DNA of 64,000 bases, from NCBI RefSeq assembly GCF_000626715.1, contig NZ_AQRA01000003.1, positions 62,001 to 126,000 of the forward strand. Reading direction: 5' to 3'. Shown in pieces: positions 28,500-38,400 of the stretch. The notes below the pieces were generated by a model. The model was not told the DNA's origin and searched no databases. It worked only from the letters and a program-made list of their open reading frames with translations. The position numbers and the translations under genes are program-made. The stretch comes from Aquimarina atlantica. GTDB lineage: Bacteria > Bacteroidota > Bacteroidia > Flavobacteriales > Flavobacteriaceae. The stretch's first letter is position 1. Each line of letters starts with the position of its first letter.

Positions 28500-28526
28500 A
28501 AACTGCTCGTATTACTCGGGCAGTTT
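28500..28526 (+). repeat. Intergenic hairpin between receptor and permease genes
   Basis: AAACTGC (28500-28506) and GCAGTTT (28520-28526) form a 7-base stem, with CG/CG pairing possible inside the loop. No T-run follows, so it is not a clear terminator; it may stabilise the upstream receptor message or cause partial stops. Confidence 0.45.
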
Positions 28527-28555
28527 AAAATTAATAACCAGTCACGACCATTTTA

Positions 28556-29776
28556 ATGAAGAATGTATCTATAAAAATATCCTTGTTTATCAACTATTTT
28601 ATTTTTGCTATCCTCCTTAATAGTGTAGGAATAGTAATTTTAAAATCTTTAGAGAATTACCATGTTGATGAGATCGAGGCAAGTACTTTAGAATGGTTTA
28701 AAGATTTGCCAATAGCATTGGTCTCATTTTTAGTTGCTTCTTTTTTACCAAGAATAGGATATAAGAAGGCAATATTATCAGGATTACTGATTTCTTTTAT
28801 TGGATGTCTAGGAATGTACTATGGTAATTCTTTCTGGTCGGCAAAACTTCTTTTTGCTGCAATAGGAGTATCTTTTGCTTTGGTAAAAGTTTCGGTATAT
28901 ACCCTAATTGGGATCATTACAGAAACCAAACGAGATCACAATAGTTTAATGAGCATTATAGAAGGGGTTTTTATGATAGGAATTGCTTCGGCTTATTTTC
29001 TGTTTCCTGCATTTAATTATGATAATGATCCAGATGCATGGTTGCGTGTGTATTTGCTTTTGGCGGTATTCATTATTGTATCTTTTCTATTATTGTTCTT
29101 CACCAGATTTGAAGAAGGAAACGAAATTCCGGGCGTAAATCTATTAGATGATGTTAAGCAGATGATGCTTTTGTGCACCAAAATGTTAGTGATTGTATTT
29201 GTTGGTAGTGCTTTTTTATTTGTAATGGTAGAACAAGGAGTGATGACCTGGCTACCTACATTTTATAAAAGAGTGTTGCAGCTTCCTCCTAATGTAAGTA
29301 TTATGATGTCTAGTGTTTTTGCGATGTCATTAGCTATAGGAAGGATTGGAGCAGGGATTTTATCAAAACGAATACCTTGGGTTTATATTCTTATAGTATG
29401 TATAAGTATAGCTGTACTTATGGTAGCTTTTATATTACCAAAAACTCTTAATGTAGAGGTGCAAGAGATTCAAAACATTACAGATATACCATGGATAGGA
29501 TATGCGTTTCCGCTTATCGGATTATGTCTTGCTCCAATATATCCTTTAATAAATTCTGCTGTACTAAGTGCTTTACCCAAAAAATTACATAGCCCTATGA
29601 CCGGGCTTATAGTAGTTTTCTCTGCCTTGGGAGGAACTACGGGATCTACAATAGTAGGCTGGTTATTTAAAAATGTTGGCGCCCAACAAGCATTTTATTA
29701 TACGATAATACCAATGATCTTATTGCTATTGACATTACTGGTATTACACAAATTAACAAGAAATAATGTTGATTAA
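28556..29776 (+). CDS. MFS sugar transporter, probable trehalose permease
   Basis: 406 residues with about twelve hydrophobic segments, split 6+6 by a charged loop near 185-205 (RFEEGNEIPGVNLLDDVKQ). The pattern, including GYKKAILSGLLISFIGCLGMYYG in the second to third helices, fits the major facilitator superfamily, in the style of FHS/glucose-galactose porters. Placed between an outer-membrane receptor and a cytoplasmic trehalase under a LacI-type regulator, it most likely imports trehalose across the inner membrane; the substrate is inferred only from this context. Its 3' end overlaps the trehalase start by 11 bases, indicating translational coupling. Confidence 0.88.
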   Translation: MKNVSIKISLFINYFIFAILLNSVGIVILKSLENYHVDEIEASTLEWFKDLPIALVSFLVASFLPRIGYKKAILSGLLISFIGCLGMYYGNSFWSAKLLFAAIGVSFALVKVSVYTLIGIITETKRDHNSLMSIIEGVFMIGIASAYFLFPAFNYDNDPDAWLRVYLLLAVFIIVSFLLLFFTRFEEGNEIPGVNLLDDVKQMMLLCTKMLVIVFVGSAFLFVMVEQGVMTWLPTFYKRVLQLPPNVSIMMSSVFAMSLAIGRIGAGILSKRIPWVYILIVCISIAVLMVAFILPKTLNVEVQEIQNITDIPWIGYAFPLIGLCLAPIYPLINSAVLSALPKKLHSPMTGLIVVFSALGGTTGSTIVGWLFKNVGAQQAFYYTIIPMILLLLTLLVLHKLTRNNVD

Positions 29777-31649
29777 AATATATAGAAAAGATGTCTTGCA
29801 TAGTTTGCTTCAACAAGAAGATACTGATCAAGACAAGAGGATTACTATTGATGATCATGGTCCAAAAGAATTTGAAATTCACACCATTAATAATGAAGTT
29901 TATACCATTAAAGGGACCTATCACTTGTCTAACCTGCTTCAGGAATTAAAATTGGCAAAAGAAGACAAAAAAGGGGTCATAGAAATTTCCTTAACAGAGA
30001 TTAAACAACTGCCAGGTGTAAGAATCTCTAAAATGATAAAAGAGCACTATTGGGATCGATTAACTAGAAAATTAGATCGAAATGGTATTGAAAAAATCCT
30101 GTCCGATGATAAACGGGATATAAAAGAAAGACGATTATATGTCCCTTTTCATGATAAAGAAGCCTATTCTTTTTATCAAGAAGTAACAAAAGGAATAGAT
30201 CATATTATATTAGAGACACTACCTCAAAAAATAACACCAGAATTTGTGCGATCCATTAATGATAAGCCTGGGATTTTAGGATTAGCATTAACCACCGATG
30301 ATCATGAGAAAAAAGCTGTCCCGTTTTTAGTGCCAGGAGGAAGATTTAATGAGATGTATGGATGGGATAGTTATTTTATAAATATAGGACTTTTACTAGA
30401 TGGCAAAAAAGAACTTGCCAAAGGGATGATTGATAATTTTACATATCAAATCAAGAATTATGGTAAAATTCTAAATGCTAATAGAAGTTATTATTTGACA
30501 AGAACCCAACCTCCGTTCTATACATCTATGGTTGTAGAGTATTATGAAAAATATAAAGATCAAACACCTATTTCGTGGCTAAAAGAATGTACAAAAACAG
30601 CTATTTATGAATATGAAACTGTTTGGATGCAATCTGGAAAAAGATTAGCATCGAATGGATTAAATAGGTTTTATGCAGAAGGAATAGGTATAACAGCAGA
30701 AGTTGAAGAAGGACATTATGATTATATATTACAAAAATATAAGAACGACGACTCACAATCTGTCGAAGAATTTAGAAAACTATACCTGCACAGAGAGGTT
30801 GATAGAGTAGAGCTAGATCAATATTTTTTGCATGATCGAAGCGTAAGAGAAAGTGGGCATGATACAACCTATAGATTAGAAGGTATATGTGCTGATCTTA
30901 CTACTGTAGATCTTAACACACTATTGTATAAGTATGAAAAAGATTTGGCATATATCATAAAAGGTTTTTTTAATGATGAATTTATATATAAAGAGAGGAA
31001 ATTAGATTCTGCGTATTGGAATGGTATTGCATCTCAACGAGTAGCGCTGATAAATCAATATTTGTGGGATGAAAAAACAGGGAGTTATTTTGATTATAAT
31101 CTATTAGAGAAAAAGAAAATTCATTTTGAGTCGGCAACCGGATTTTATCCATTATGGGCAAAATTATGTACCGCAGATCAGGCAAAAAGTGTTGTTGAAT
31201 ATTTGATACCTCGGTTAAAGTGTAAATTTGGGATTGCCGGAAGCTCTAAATTTTCTCTTCGAGATGTTCCAAAAGATGCTCCAAAACGACAATGGGACTA
31301 TCCTTTTGGATGGGCTCCGCATCAAATGATTGTTTGGAAAGGATTGCTTAATTATGGGTATCAGGATTTGGCAGAAGAACTTGTCTATAGATGGCTGTGG
31401 ATGATTACCAGGAATGCAGCAGATTATAATGGTGTAATTCCAGAAAAATTCGATGTAGTTTATGGGACATTTAAAGTAGATGTAGAATATGGTAATGTAG
31501 GATCCGATTTTAAATACGTTCCCGATGGTGGCTTTGGATGGATGAACGCTTCTTATCAATTAGGGTTAAGTCTTCTACCTGTAGCATATACGTATAAGTT
31601 GAATCAACTTGTAGATCCTGATAAAATATTCAATAAAACCAATAATTAA
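29766..31649 (+). CDS. Cytoplasmic GH37 trehalase with N-terminal EF-hand-like loop
   Basis: 627 residues. It hydrolyses trehalose to two glucose. Both trehalase signatures are present: PGGRFNEMYGWDSY (about residue 195) and QWDYPFGWAP (about 510). Likely catalytic residues are the Asp in ESGHDTTYR and the Glu in PEKFDV, matching the GH37 acid/base pair. There is no signal peptide. The N-terminal region carries DTDQDKRITIDD at residues 19-30, a canonical 12-residue EF-hand loop (D19, D21, D23, I26, D30), followed by HGPKEFE. The same arrangement (DTD...ITIED.GPK) is a feature of fungal neutral trehalases, where it binds calcium. TreA and TreF of E. coli lack it. It is last in the receptor-permease-trehalase operon. 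Confidence 0.92.
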   Translation: MLIKIYRKDVLHSLLQQEDTDQDKRITIDDHGPKEFEIHTINNEVYTIKGTYHLSNLLQELKLAKEDKKGVIEISLTEIKQLPGVRISKMIKEHYWDRLTRKLDRNGIEKILSDDKRDIKERRLYVPFHDKEAYSFYQEVTKGIDHIILETLPQKITPEFVRSINDKPGILGLALTTDDHEKKAVPFLVPGGRFNEMYGWDSYFINIGLLLDGKKELAKGMIDNFTYQIKNYGKILNANRSYYLTRTQPPFYTSMVVEYYEKYKDQTPISWLKECTKTAIYEYETVWMQSGKRLASNGLNRFYAEGIGITAEVEEGHYDYILQKYKNDDSQSVEEFRKLYLHREVDRVELDQYFLHDRSVRESGHDTTYRLEGICADLTTVDLNTLLYKYEKDLAYIIKGFFNDEFIYKERKLDSAYWNGIASQRVALINQYLWDEKTGSYFDYNLLEKKKIHFESATGFYPLWAKLCTADQAKSVVEYLIPRLKCKFGIAGSSKFSLRDVPKDAPKRQWDYPFGWAPHQMIVWKGLLNYGYQDLAEELVYRWLWMITRNAADYNGVIPEKFDVVYGTFKVDVEYGNVGSDFKYVPDGGFGWMNASYQLGLSLLPVAYTYKLNQLVDPDKIFNKTNN

Positions 31650-31732
31650 TTGCTAAATCTTTAATAAGATTGTTAAATGTGGGGTATTTTTTTTCAATCT
31701 TTATTTTTCGCAAAGATTCCTTAGTATTAATT

Positions 31733-31761
31733 TTTGCATCTCATACAGACTTGTACCTTTG
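31733..31761 (+). promoter_or_regulatory. Promoter of maeB
   Basis: TTTG at 31733-31736 and TACCTTTG at 31754-31761 are 17 bases apart, near the Bacteroidetes consensus. A start near 31768 gives a leader of about 86 bases. Confidence 0.6.
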
Positions 31762-31853
31762 TATATGTATTAGTATCAAAATATCATGACCATTAAAGCC
31801 GGTGTTATGGTATTTTGATCTTTATTTTTATTAGCACATTTATCTTATTTAGT

Positions 31854-34163
31854 ATGAGTATCGAAAGTAAAAGAAGAGAGGCATTAGTATATCATGCCAA
31901 ACCTACCCCAGGTAAAATTAAAGTCGTTCCTACTAAAAAGTATGCAACTCAGCGAGATTTGTCTTTAGCGTATTCTCCTGGTGTTGCCGAGCCTTGTTTG
32001 GAAATCGAAAAGGAAAAGGCAGACGTTTATAAATATACTGCAAAAGGAAATCTGGTTGCTGTAATATCGAATGGTACAGCGGTATTAGGATTAGGAGATA
32101 TTGGTCCCGAAGCGTCAAAACCTGTAATGGAAGGAAAAGGGTTATTGTTTAAGATATTTGCCGATATCGATGTGTTTGATATCGAAGTAGGTACTAAAGA
32201 TGTAGATGCTTTTATCGAAACGGTTAAAAATATTGCTCCAACATTTGGAGGAATAAACCTTGAAGATATTAAAGCTCCTGAAGCCTTTGAGATCGAAAGA
32301 CGACTAAAAGAAGAACTGGATATCCCGGTGATGCATGACGATCAGCATGGTACAGCCATAATTTCTGCTGCCGCATTATTAAATGCATTAGAAATTGCAA
32401 ATAAAAAGATTGAAGAGGTAAGGATTGTAGTTAGTGGCGCCGGTGCAGCAGCAGTATCTTGTACAAGATTGTATAAAGCTTTTGGTGCCAAAGCCGAAAA
32501 TATTGTGATGACCGATAGTAAAGGTGTGATTCGCAAAGATCGAGAGAGCCTTACTGTGGAAAAAGCAGAATTTGCTACGGATCTTGATCTTAATAACTTA
32601 GAAGATGCAATGCAAGATGCAGATGTATTTATCGGTTTGTCGATGGCTAACCTGGTAAGTCCTGATATGCTTATATCGATGGCAGATAATCCAATTGTTT
32701 TCGCAATGGCAAATCCTGATCCCGAAATAAAATATGACCTGGCAATTAAAGCTCGTAAAGATGTAATCATGGCTACGGGGAGAAGTGATCATCCCAACCA
32801 GGTTAATAATGTACTAGGATTCCCTTTTATTTTTAGAGGTGCCCTGGATGTAAGAGCTACGGCTATTAATGAAGAAATGAAAATGGCCGCTGTAAAAGCA
32901 TTAGCCGAACTAGCAAAAGAGCCTGTTCCAGAGCAAGTAAATATAGCTTACGGAGAAACACGTCTAAACTTTGGTAAAGAGTATATCATACCAAAACCTT
33001 TCGACCCAAGACTTATTGCCAAAGTGCCTCCTGCAGTAGCTAAAGCAGCTATTGAGAGTGGTGTGGCAACAGCACCTATTACCGATTGGGAAAAGTATGA
33101 AAGTGAATTGCTTGAACGAATGGGTAATGATAATAAAATAGTTCGATTATTATTAGATAGAGCAAAAACGAATCCTAAACGTGTTGTTTTTGCAGAAGCA
33201 GACCATCTGGATGTGCTAAAAGCGGCTCAGACGGTTAAAGAAGAACGTATTGCTTTTCCGGTTTTATTAGGGCGTAAAGATATCATACTCGAATTAATGA
33301 AAGAGATTGATTTTGATCCGACAGGTATTGATATCATCGATCCCAAAGCAGACGAAGAATGTGAGCGTAAAAACAGATATGCCAAGCAATATTGGGAGAC
33401 CAATAAACGAAAAGGAATTACGCTCTATGATGCAGAAAAATTAATGCGTGAACGTAACTATTTTGCTGCCATGATGGTTAATGAAGGAGATGCAGATGCA
33501 TTGCTTTCTGGGTATTCTAGAAGTTATCCTACTGTGGTTAAACCTATGATGGATTTAATAGGACTTGCCAAAGGAGCAACTCGTATCGCTACTATGAATG
33601 TAATGATGACTGATAAAGGTCCATTGTTTATAAGTGATACCTCTATAAATATCGAGCCTTCTTCAAAAGAATTGGCAAAAATAGCGCAGATGACGGCAAG
33701 AACAGTAGAGATGTTTGGGGTAAAACCCGTGATTGCTATGGTTTCATACTCTAATTTTGGATCATCAAAACACCCTACTGCTTCAAAAGTACAGGATGCA
33801 GTAGCCTATTTACACAGGTATTACCCTAATCTGGTAGTAGATGGTGGACTGCAAATGAATTTTGCATTAAACAGAAAAATGAGAAAGGACAAATTTCCAT
33901 TTTCTAAGCTTAATGGGCAAAAGGTAAATACATTGGTATTTCCTAATTTAGATTCGGCCAATAGTAATTATAAATTATTAAGTGAAATTAATAATGCAGA
34001 ATCAATAGGACCTATTATGATGGGGATGAATAAACCAGCTCATATCCTGCAATTAGGAGCAAGTGTAGAAGAAATGATTAATATGGCGGCAGTTGCTGTT
34101 ATTGATGCTCAGCAGAAAGAAAAAAGAGATTTGCAACTATCATTGATCTCTGATATAGCATAA
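31854..34163 (+). CDS. maeB: NADP-dependent malic enzyme with phosphotransacetylase-like domain
   Basis: 769 residues from the ATG at 31854 (MSIESKRREALVYHAKPTPGK). It converts malate to pyruvate, CO2 and NADPH. The malic enzyme catalytic half (about 1-430) has RDLSLAYSPGVAEPC, DIGPEASKPVMEGK, MHDDQHGTAIISAAA and the NADP-binding VVSGAGAAAVSC. The C-terminal half (about 435-769) resembles phosphate acetyltransferase (RVVFAEADHLDVLKAAQ, GATRIATMNVMMTDKGPLFISDTS) and is thought to regulate the enzyme, for instance through acetyl-CoA, rather than catalyse. The frame is open 13 codons upstream, but the only start there is TTG and the extra residues are hydrophobic and not conserved. The length matches MaeB of other bacteria. 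Confidence 0.95.
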   Translation: MSIESKRREALVYHAKPTPGKIKVVPTKKYATQRDLSLAYSPGVAEPCLEIEKEKADVYKYTAKGNLVAVISNGTAVLGLGDIGPEASKPVMEGKGLLFKIFADIDVFDIEVGTKDVDAFIETVKNIAPTFGGINLEDIKAPEAFEIERRLKEELDIPVMHDDQHGTAIISAAALLNALEIANKKIEEVRIVVSGAGAAAVSCTRLYKAFGAKAENIVMTDSKGVIRKDRESLTVEKAEFATDLDLNNLEDAMQDADVFIGLSMANLVSPDMLISMADNPIVFAMANPDPEIKYDLAIKARKDVIMATGRSDHPNQVNNVLGFPFIFRGALDVRATAINEEMKMAAVKALAELAKEPVPEQVNIAYGETRLNFGKEYIIPKPFDPRLIAKVPPAVAKAAIESGVATAPITDWEKYESELLERMGNDNKIVRLLLDRAKTNPKRVVFAEADHLDVLKAAQTVKEERIAFPVLLGRKDIILELMKEIDFDPTGIDIIDPKADEECERKNRYAKQYWETNKRKGITLYDAEKLMRERNYFAAMMVNEGDADALLSGYSRSYPTVVKPMMDLIGLAKGATRIATMNVMMTDKGPLFISDTSINIEPSSKELAKIAQMTARTVEMFGVKPVIAMVSYSNFGSSKHPTASKVQDAVAYLHRYYPNLVVDGGLQMNFALNRKMRKDKFPFSKLNGQKVNTLVFPNLDSANSNYKLLSEINNAESIGPIMMGMNKPAHILQLGASVEEMINMAAVAVIDAQQKEKRDLQLSLISDIA

Positions 34164-34185
34164 GCAAAATAATACATTGTTTTTA

Positions 34186-34258
34186 AAGTGATTTAAACTT
34201 TTTTGATTTTGATGAGAAAGAGCATTTCTGTAACAAATTGAAAAAGTTTAAATCATTT
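34186..34258. repeat. Long imperfect inverted repeat behind maeB
   Basis: The stretch AAGTGATTTAAACTTTTT near 34186 recurs inverted as AAAAAGTTTAAATCATTT (34241-34258), with further partial pairing inward (GATTTTG against CAAATTG). The loop is about 25 bases. It may act as the maeB terminator although it is A+T rich and has no classic G+C stem. Confidence 0.5.
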
Positions 34259-34263
34259 CTTTA

Positions 34264-34891
34264 TATCGGATAATGAGTTTTTAAGAATAACCTCTATTTC
34301 TGTCTTTGGGATCTCCAAAGAGAGCTAAATAGAGAAGCAGCCCCGGCATGAGGTGGTTCGAAGGGAGATCGAAGTATTTCGAGCAATGATTTTAATAATT
34401 GTTTACCCTAATTACAAAGATTCTAAAGCCTTTTGGAAAGCTTCGTTACCCATTTTGTAAGCCCTTTACCCCTGCCCAAGGGAGGCTTGATCCCTTACAA
34501 TATCCCTTCGAAGTATTAAAACAACGTATCGAAATACTTCGGTAACTCTTAAAAGGAGTTTACCAAGGGGCTATAGCAGTTTCAGAAAGGGAGAAAAGAG
34601 TACTAGAAAAGCCTATGTCTCTGCCATACAATAATAACACTTCTTAATGTAGCTATTTTTTTATCCCTTGTATGTAGTAGAATTTTATTACATTTGGTTG
34701 CTTAACACTCAACTCTTCTTGAATTTTAATATTCAAGCAAAAATAATTATGATTTTATGCTCTGATGAAGAACTTTTTTAGTGGTATTAACGATATCACT
34801 AAAAAAAGATAAGAGTAAAAACTAACCCCTGATGAAGGTCAGGATTTATTTTGCAGTATTAAAATTCAAAAAGAGTACATTAACTTAACAA
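34264..34891. other. Non-coding, hairpin-rich intergenic region between maeB and ruvA
   Basis: About 630 bases without a credible gene on either strand. It contains several paired arms. CTCTATTT (34292-34299) and CTTTGG (34304-34309) pair with CCAAAG (34315-34320) and AAATAGAG (34327-34334) in one nested hairpin. AAGGGA and TCCCTT pair around the segment near 34480-34500. CGAAGTATT and AATACTTCG pair near 34505-34545, and the same 13 bases as CGAAGTATTTCGA appear inverted near 34370. Its G+C content looks higher than that of neighbouring intergenic DNA. The last 230 bases (34660-34891) are A+T rich and should hold the ruvA promoter, which I could not place. Confidence 0.5.
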
Positions 34892-35473
34892 ATGATCACA
34901 CATATCAAGGGGAGGCTTGTTGAAAAAAATCCTACTGATGTAGTAATAGATTGTGGCGGAGTAGGATATTTATTACATATCTCATTACATACTTTTTCTT
35001 TGATTCCCGAGGGAGAAGTGCTACAATTATATACACATCTGCAGGTAAAAGAAGATTCTCATACCTTATTTGGTTTTGTAGAAAAATCAGAAAGAGAAAT
35101 TTTCAGGCTTTTAATCTCGGTTTCGGGAATAGGAGCAAGTACAGCCAGAACCATGTTGTCGTCCTTACACCCTGATCAAATTAAAGAAGCAATAGCTTCT
35201 AATGACGTAGCTACAATTCAATCTATTAAGGGAATCGGAGCCAAAACTGCCCAACGTGTTATTATAGATCTCAAAGATAAAATACTCAAAGTATATAATA
35301 TCGACGAAGTTTCAGTGTCACAAAGCAATACTAATAAAGAAGAAGCGTTATCTGCTTTAGAAACCCTAGGATTTAATCGAAAAATTGCAGAAAAAGCTAT
35401 TGATAAAGTTCTAAAACAAAGCCCCAAAGAAACAGTTGAAAATATTATTAAACAGGCACTAAAAAATTTATAA
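34892..35473 (+). CDS. ruvA: Holliday junction branch migration protein RuvA
   Basis: 193 residues. RuvA tetramers bind the four-way junction and load RuvB. Domain I (1-63) is the OB-fold, starting MITHIKGRLVEKNPTDVVIDCGGVGYLLHI. Domain II (about 65-140) has two helix-hairpin-helix motifs: LISVSGIGASTARTML and IQSIKGIGAKTAQRVI. The flexible domain III (about 150-193), which contacts RuvB, has EALSALETLGFNRKIAEKAI. The size is standard. It ends four bases before the sprA start and is probably cotranscribed with it, a gene order seen in other flavobacteria. Confidence 0.96.
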   Translation: MITHIKGRLVEKNPTDVVIDCGGVGYLLHISLHTFSLIPEGEVLQLYTHLQVKEDSHTLFGFVEKSEREIFRLLISVSGIGASTARTMLSSLHPDQIKEAIASNDVATIQSIKGIGAKTAQRVIIDLKDKILKVYNIDEVSVSQSNTNKEEALSALETLGFNRKIAEKAIDKVLKQSPKETVENIIKQALKNL

Positions 35474-35477
35474 AACA

Positions 35478-38400
35478 TTGAGTTTTTCGAATTACTTACG
35501 CGTTGATTTTTTTAGGATATTAGTATGTTTGATAGCACTTTATAGTGGGGTGTTACAGGGTCAGGACAATCAAACTGTTCGGGATTCTACAAGTACTACA
35601 TTTTCTTTAGGAGCATTATCTTTACCAGATCCAAATAGTATTGTAGCCAAGTATGAATATGATCCGATTACGAATCGATATATCTATCGGGAGAAACTTG
35701 GGGATTTTAATGTGAGATATCCTATTTTTTTAACACCATCAGAATACGAAGCATTAGTAGAACAAGAACAACGAAGAGCTTATTTTAAAGAAAAAATTGA
35801 AGCTTTTAGTGGTAAAAAAGATGGTAGTGAAGAGAAAAGAAAGAATTTACTTCCTATTTTTTATGTTAATTCTAATTTTTTCGAATCTATTTTTGGAGGA
35901 AATGAAATTGAAATTATTCCGCAGGGATCTGTAGAAATAGATTTAGGGCTACTTTATACAAAACAAGATAATCCTGCTTTTTCACCTCGTAACCGAAGTA
36001 ATTTTACGTTCGACTTTGATCAAAGAATCAGTTTAAGTTTGCTTGGTAAAATAGGAACCAGGTTGCAAGTAACAGCTAATTATGATACAGAATCTACTTT
36101 CGATTTTCAGAATCAACTTAAATTAGAATATACGCCTACTGAAGATGATATTATCCAAAGTATTGAGGTAGGTAATGTAAGTATGCCGCTTAACAGTACA
36201 TTAATCCAGGGGGCACAAAGTCTTTTTGGAGTTAAAATGGGACTGCAATTTGGGCGAACCACTATTACAGGAGTATATTCTGAACAACGCTCTGAAACAA
36301 GGTCTGTAAATGTTGAAGGAGGAGGGACTGTAGAAGATTTTGAGCTTTTTGCATTAGATTATGACGAAAATCGACATTTCTTTTTATCACATTATTTTAG
36401 AGATACATACAATACTTCTTTGGCAAGTTATCCTTTTATTAATAATAATATACAGATAACCAGGATCGAAGTATGGGTAACCAATAGAGCAACAAGTGCA
36501 CAAACCTTGACTAATGCACGTAATATTGTAGCACTTCAGGATATAGGAGAAGCACCAGATGCAGGTAATTTTACAATACCTGTTTCTTTGTTTAATACGG
36601 GTGCAGGAGCTTTTCCTGATAATAGTAATAACGATCTGGATCCAGCAGCTATCGGCCCTGCGGGACCTGTTACCGAAGCGGTTCGGCAAGTGCCTACTGT
36701 ACAACAAGGATTTGTTGGTGCAATAGCTAATTTTAATGAAGGATTTGATTACGCAATTTTAGAAAATGCAAGAAAATTAAACCAAAGCGAGTATACGTTA
36801 AATACTCAATTAGGATATATCTCTTTAAATCAAAAGTTGAATAATGATGAGGTTTTGGCAGTTGCATATCAATATACCAGGAATGGAGAAGTTTTTCAGG
36901 TTGGTGAATTTGCAAATGATGGAGTTGATGCAACCATAGGTGATAATACAGGAGGAGCTGTAGATGCAGGTTCAAGTCAAAGTTTAGTAGTTAAAATGCT
37001 TAAAAGCCCGATTGTTAATGTGACATTGCCAATATGGGATCTGATGATGAAGAACATCTATAGCACAGGAGCATTTAGATTAGAACAAAATGATTTTAGA
37101 TTAAATATTTTATATTCAAATCCTTCTCCAGTAAATTATATTACAGCAGCAGAAGGGTCATCGGTTGCGCTGCCAGATGATGTAGAGCAGACCACATTGC
37201 TTAAAGTTTTTAATCTGGATCGCCTTAATCCTAATAATGATCCGGTACAAGGAGGAGATGGGTTTTTTGATTATGTGCCGGGGATTACTATTGATTCACA
37301 AAATGGGCGCATTATTTTTACTACTATAGAACCCTTTGGAGAACACCTGTTTGATAAACTTGATAACGGACCCGTTGGGGCAGATTATACCAATCCTAAT
37401 TCATATAATCCCAATCAGGCAAAATATGTTTTTCGTGATTTATATACGCAAACCAAAGTTGTAGCAGAACAGAAATCTGCTGATAAGAATTATTTTCAAT
37501 TAAAAGGAAAATATAAATCTTCTGGTCAGGATGGAATCCCTTTGGGAGCATTTAATGTTCCTCAAGGTTCTGTAACCGTTACTGCGGGAGGAAGAACTTT
37601 GCAAGAAGGGGTAGATTATACGGTGAATTATCAATTGGGAAGAGTAAATATTCTTGATGAAGCATTGCTGTCTTCTAATACGCCTATCCAGGTTTCTACC
37701 GAAAATAATGCTGTTTTTGGTCAGCAAACAAAACGTTTTACAGGACTAAATATAGAACATAAATTTAGCGACGACTTTATCATAGGAGGAACCTATTTAA
37801 ACCTTAATGAAAGACCAATTACTCAAAAATCTAATTATGATTTTGAGCCTATTAATAATACAATACTAGGGTTTAATGTAGCGTATTCTACAGAAGTTCC
37901 TTTCTTAACCAGGATGGTGAATAAACTCCCTAATATCGATACAGATGTACCTTCTAATGTTTCGGTTAGAGCAGAAGGGGCTTACCTGATTGCAGGAGCG
38001 CCAAGAGGAGCTAATTTTGATGGAAAAGTAACTACATATATAGATGATTTTGAAGGGGCACAAACCAGAATAGATGTAAGTTCGCCATTGTCATGGGAGC
38101 TTTCTAGTGTACCTATTGGTTTTGGCGATCCTAGTAACCCTAATAGTGATGTTGTTGTTGATGGGATAGAATCAGGATATCAAAGAGCAAAATTGTCGTG
38201 GTATTCTATTGATCCTATCTTTTATAGTAACGGAAGACCAAGTGGAGTGTCTGAACAAGATTTGGCTACTAATGCTACCAGAAGAGTATTTATTAATGAA
38301 ATTTTCCCACAGACCGATATAGCGCAAGGGCAAACCTTGGCATTGTTTACGCTGGATCTTAATTACAGACCAGGGCAAAGAGGACAATATAATTTTAATC

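Noticed and set aside
31815..31853. Upstream TTG start for maeB
   Set aside because: It adds thirteen hydrophobic residues not expected in a cytoplasmic enzyme; the ATG at 31854 fits the family start.
32342..32792. Reverse-strand frames inside maeB
   Set aside because: Fully antisense to conserved coding sequence, Ser/Ala-rich shadow composition.
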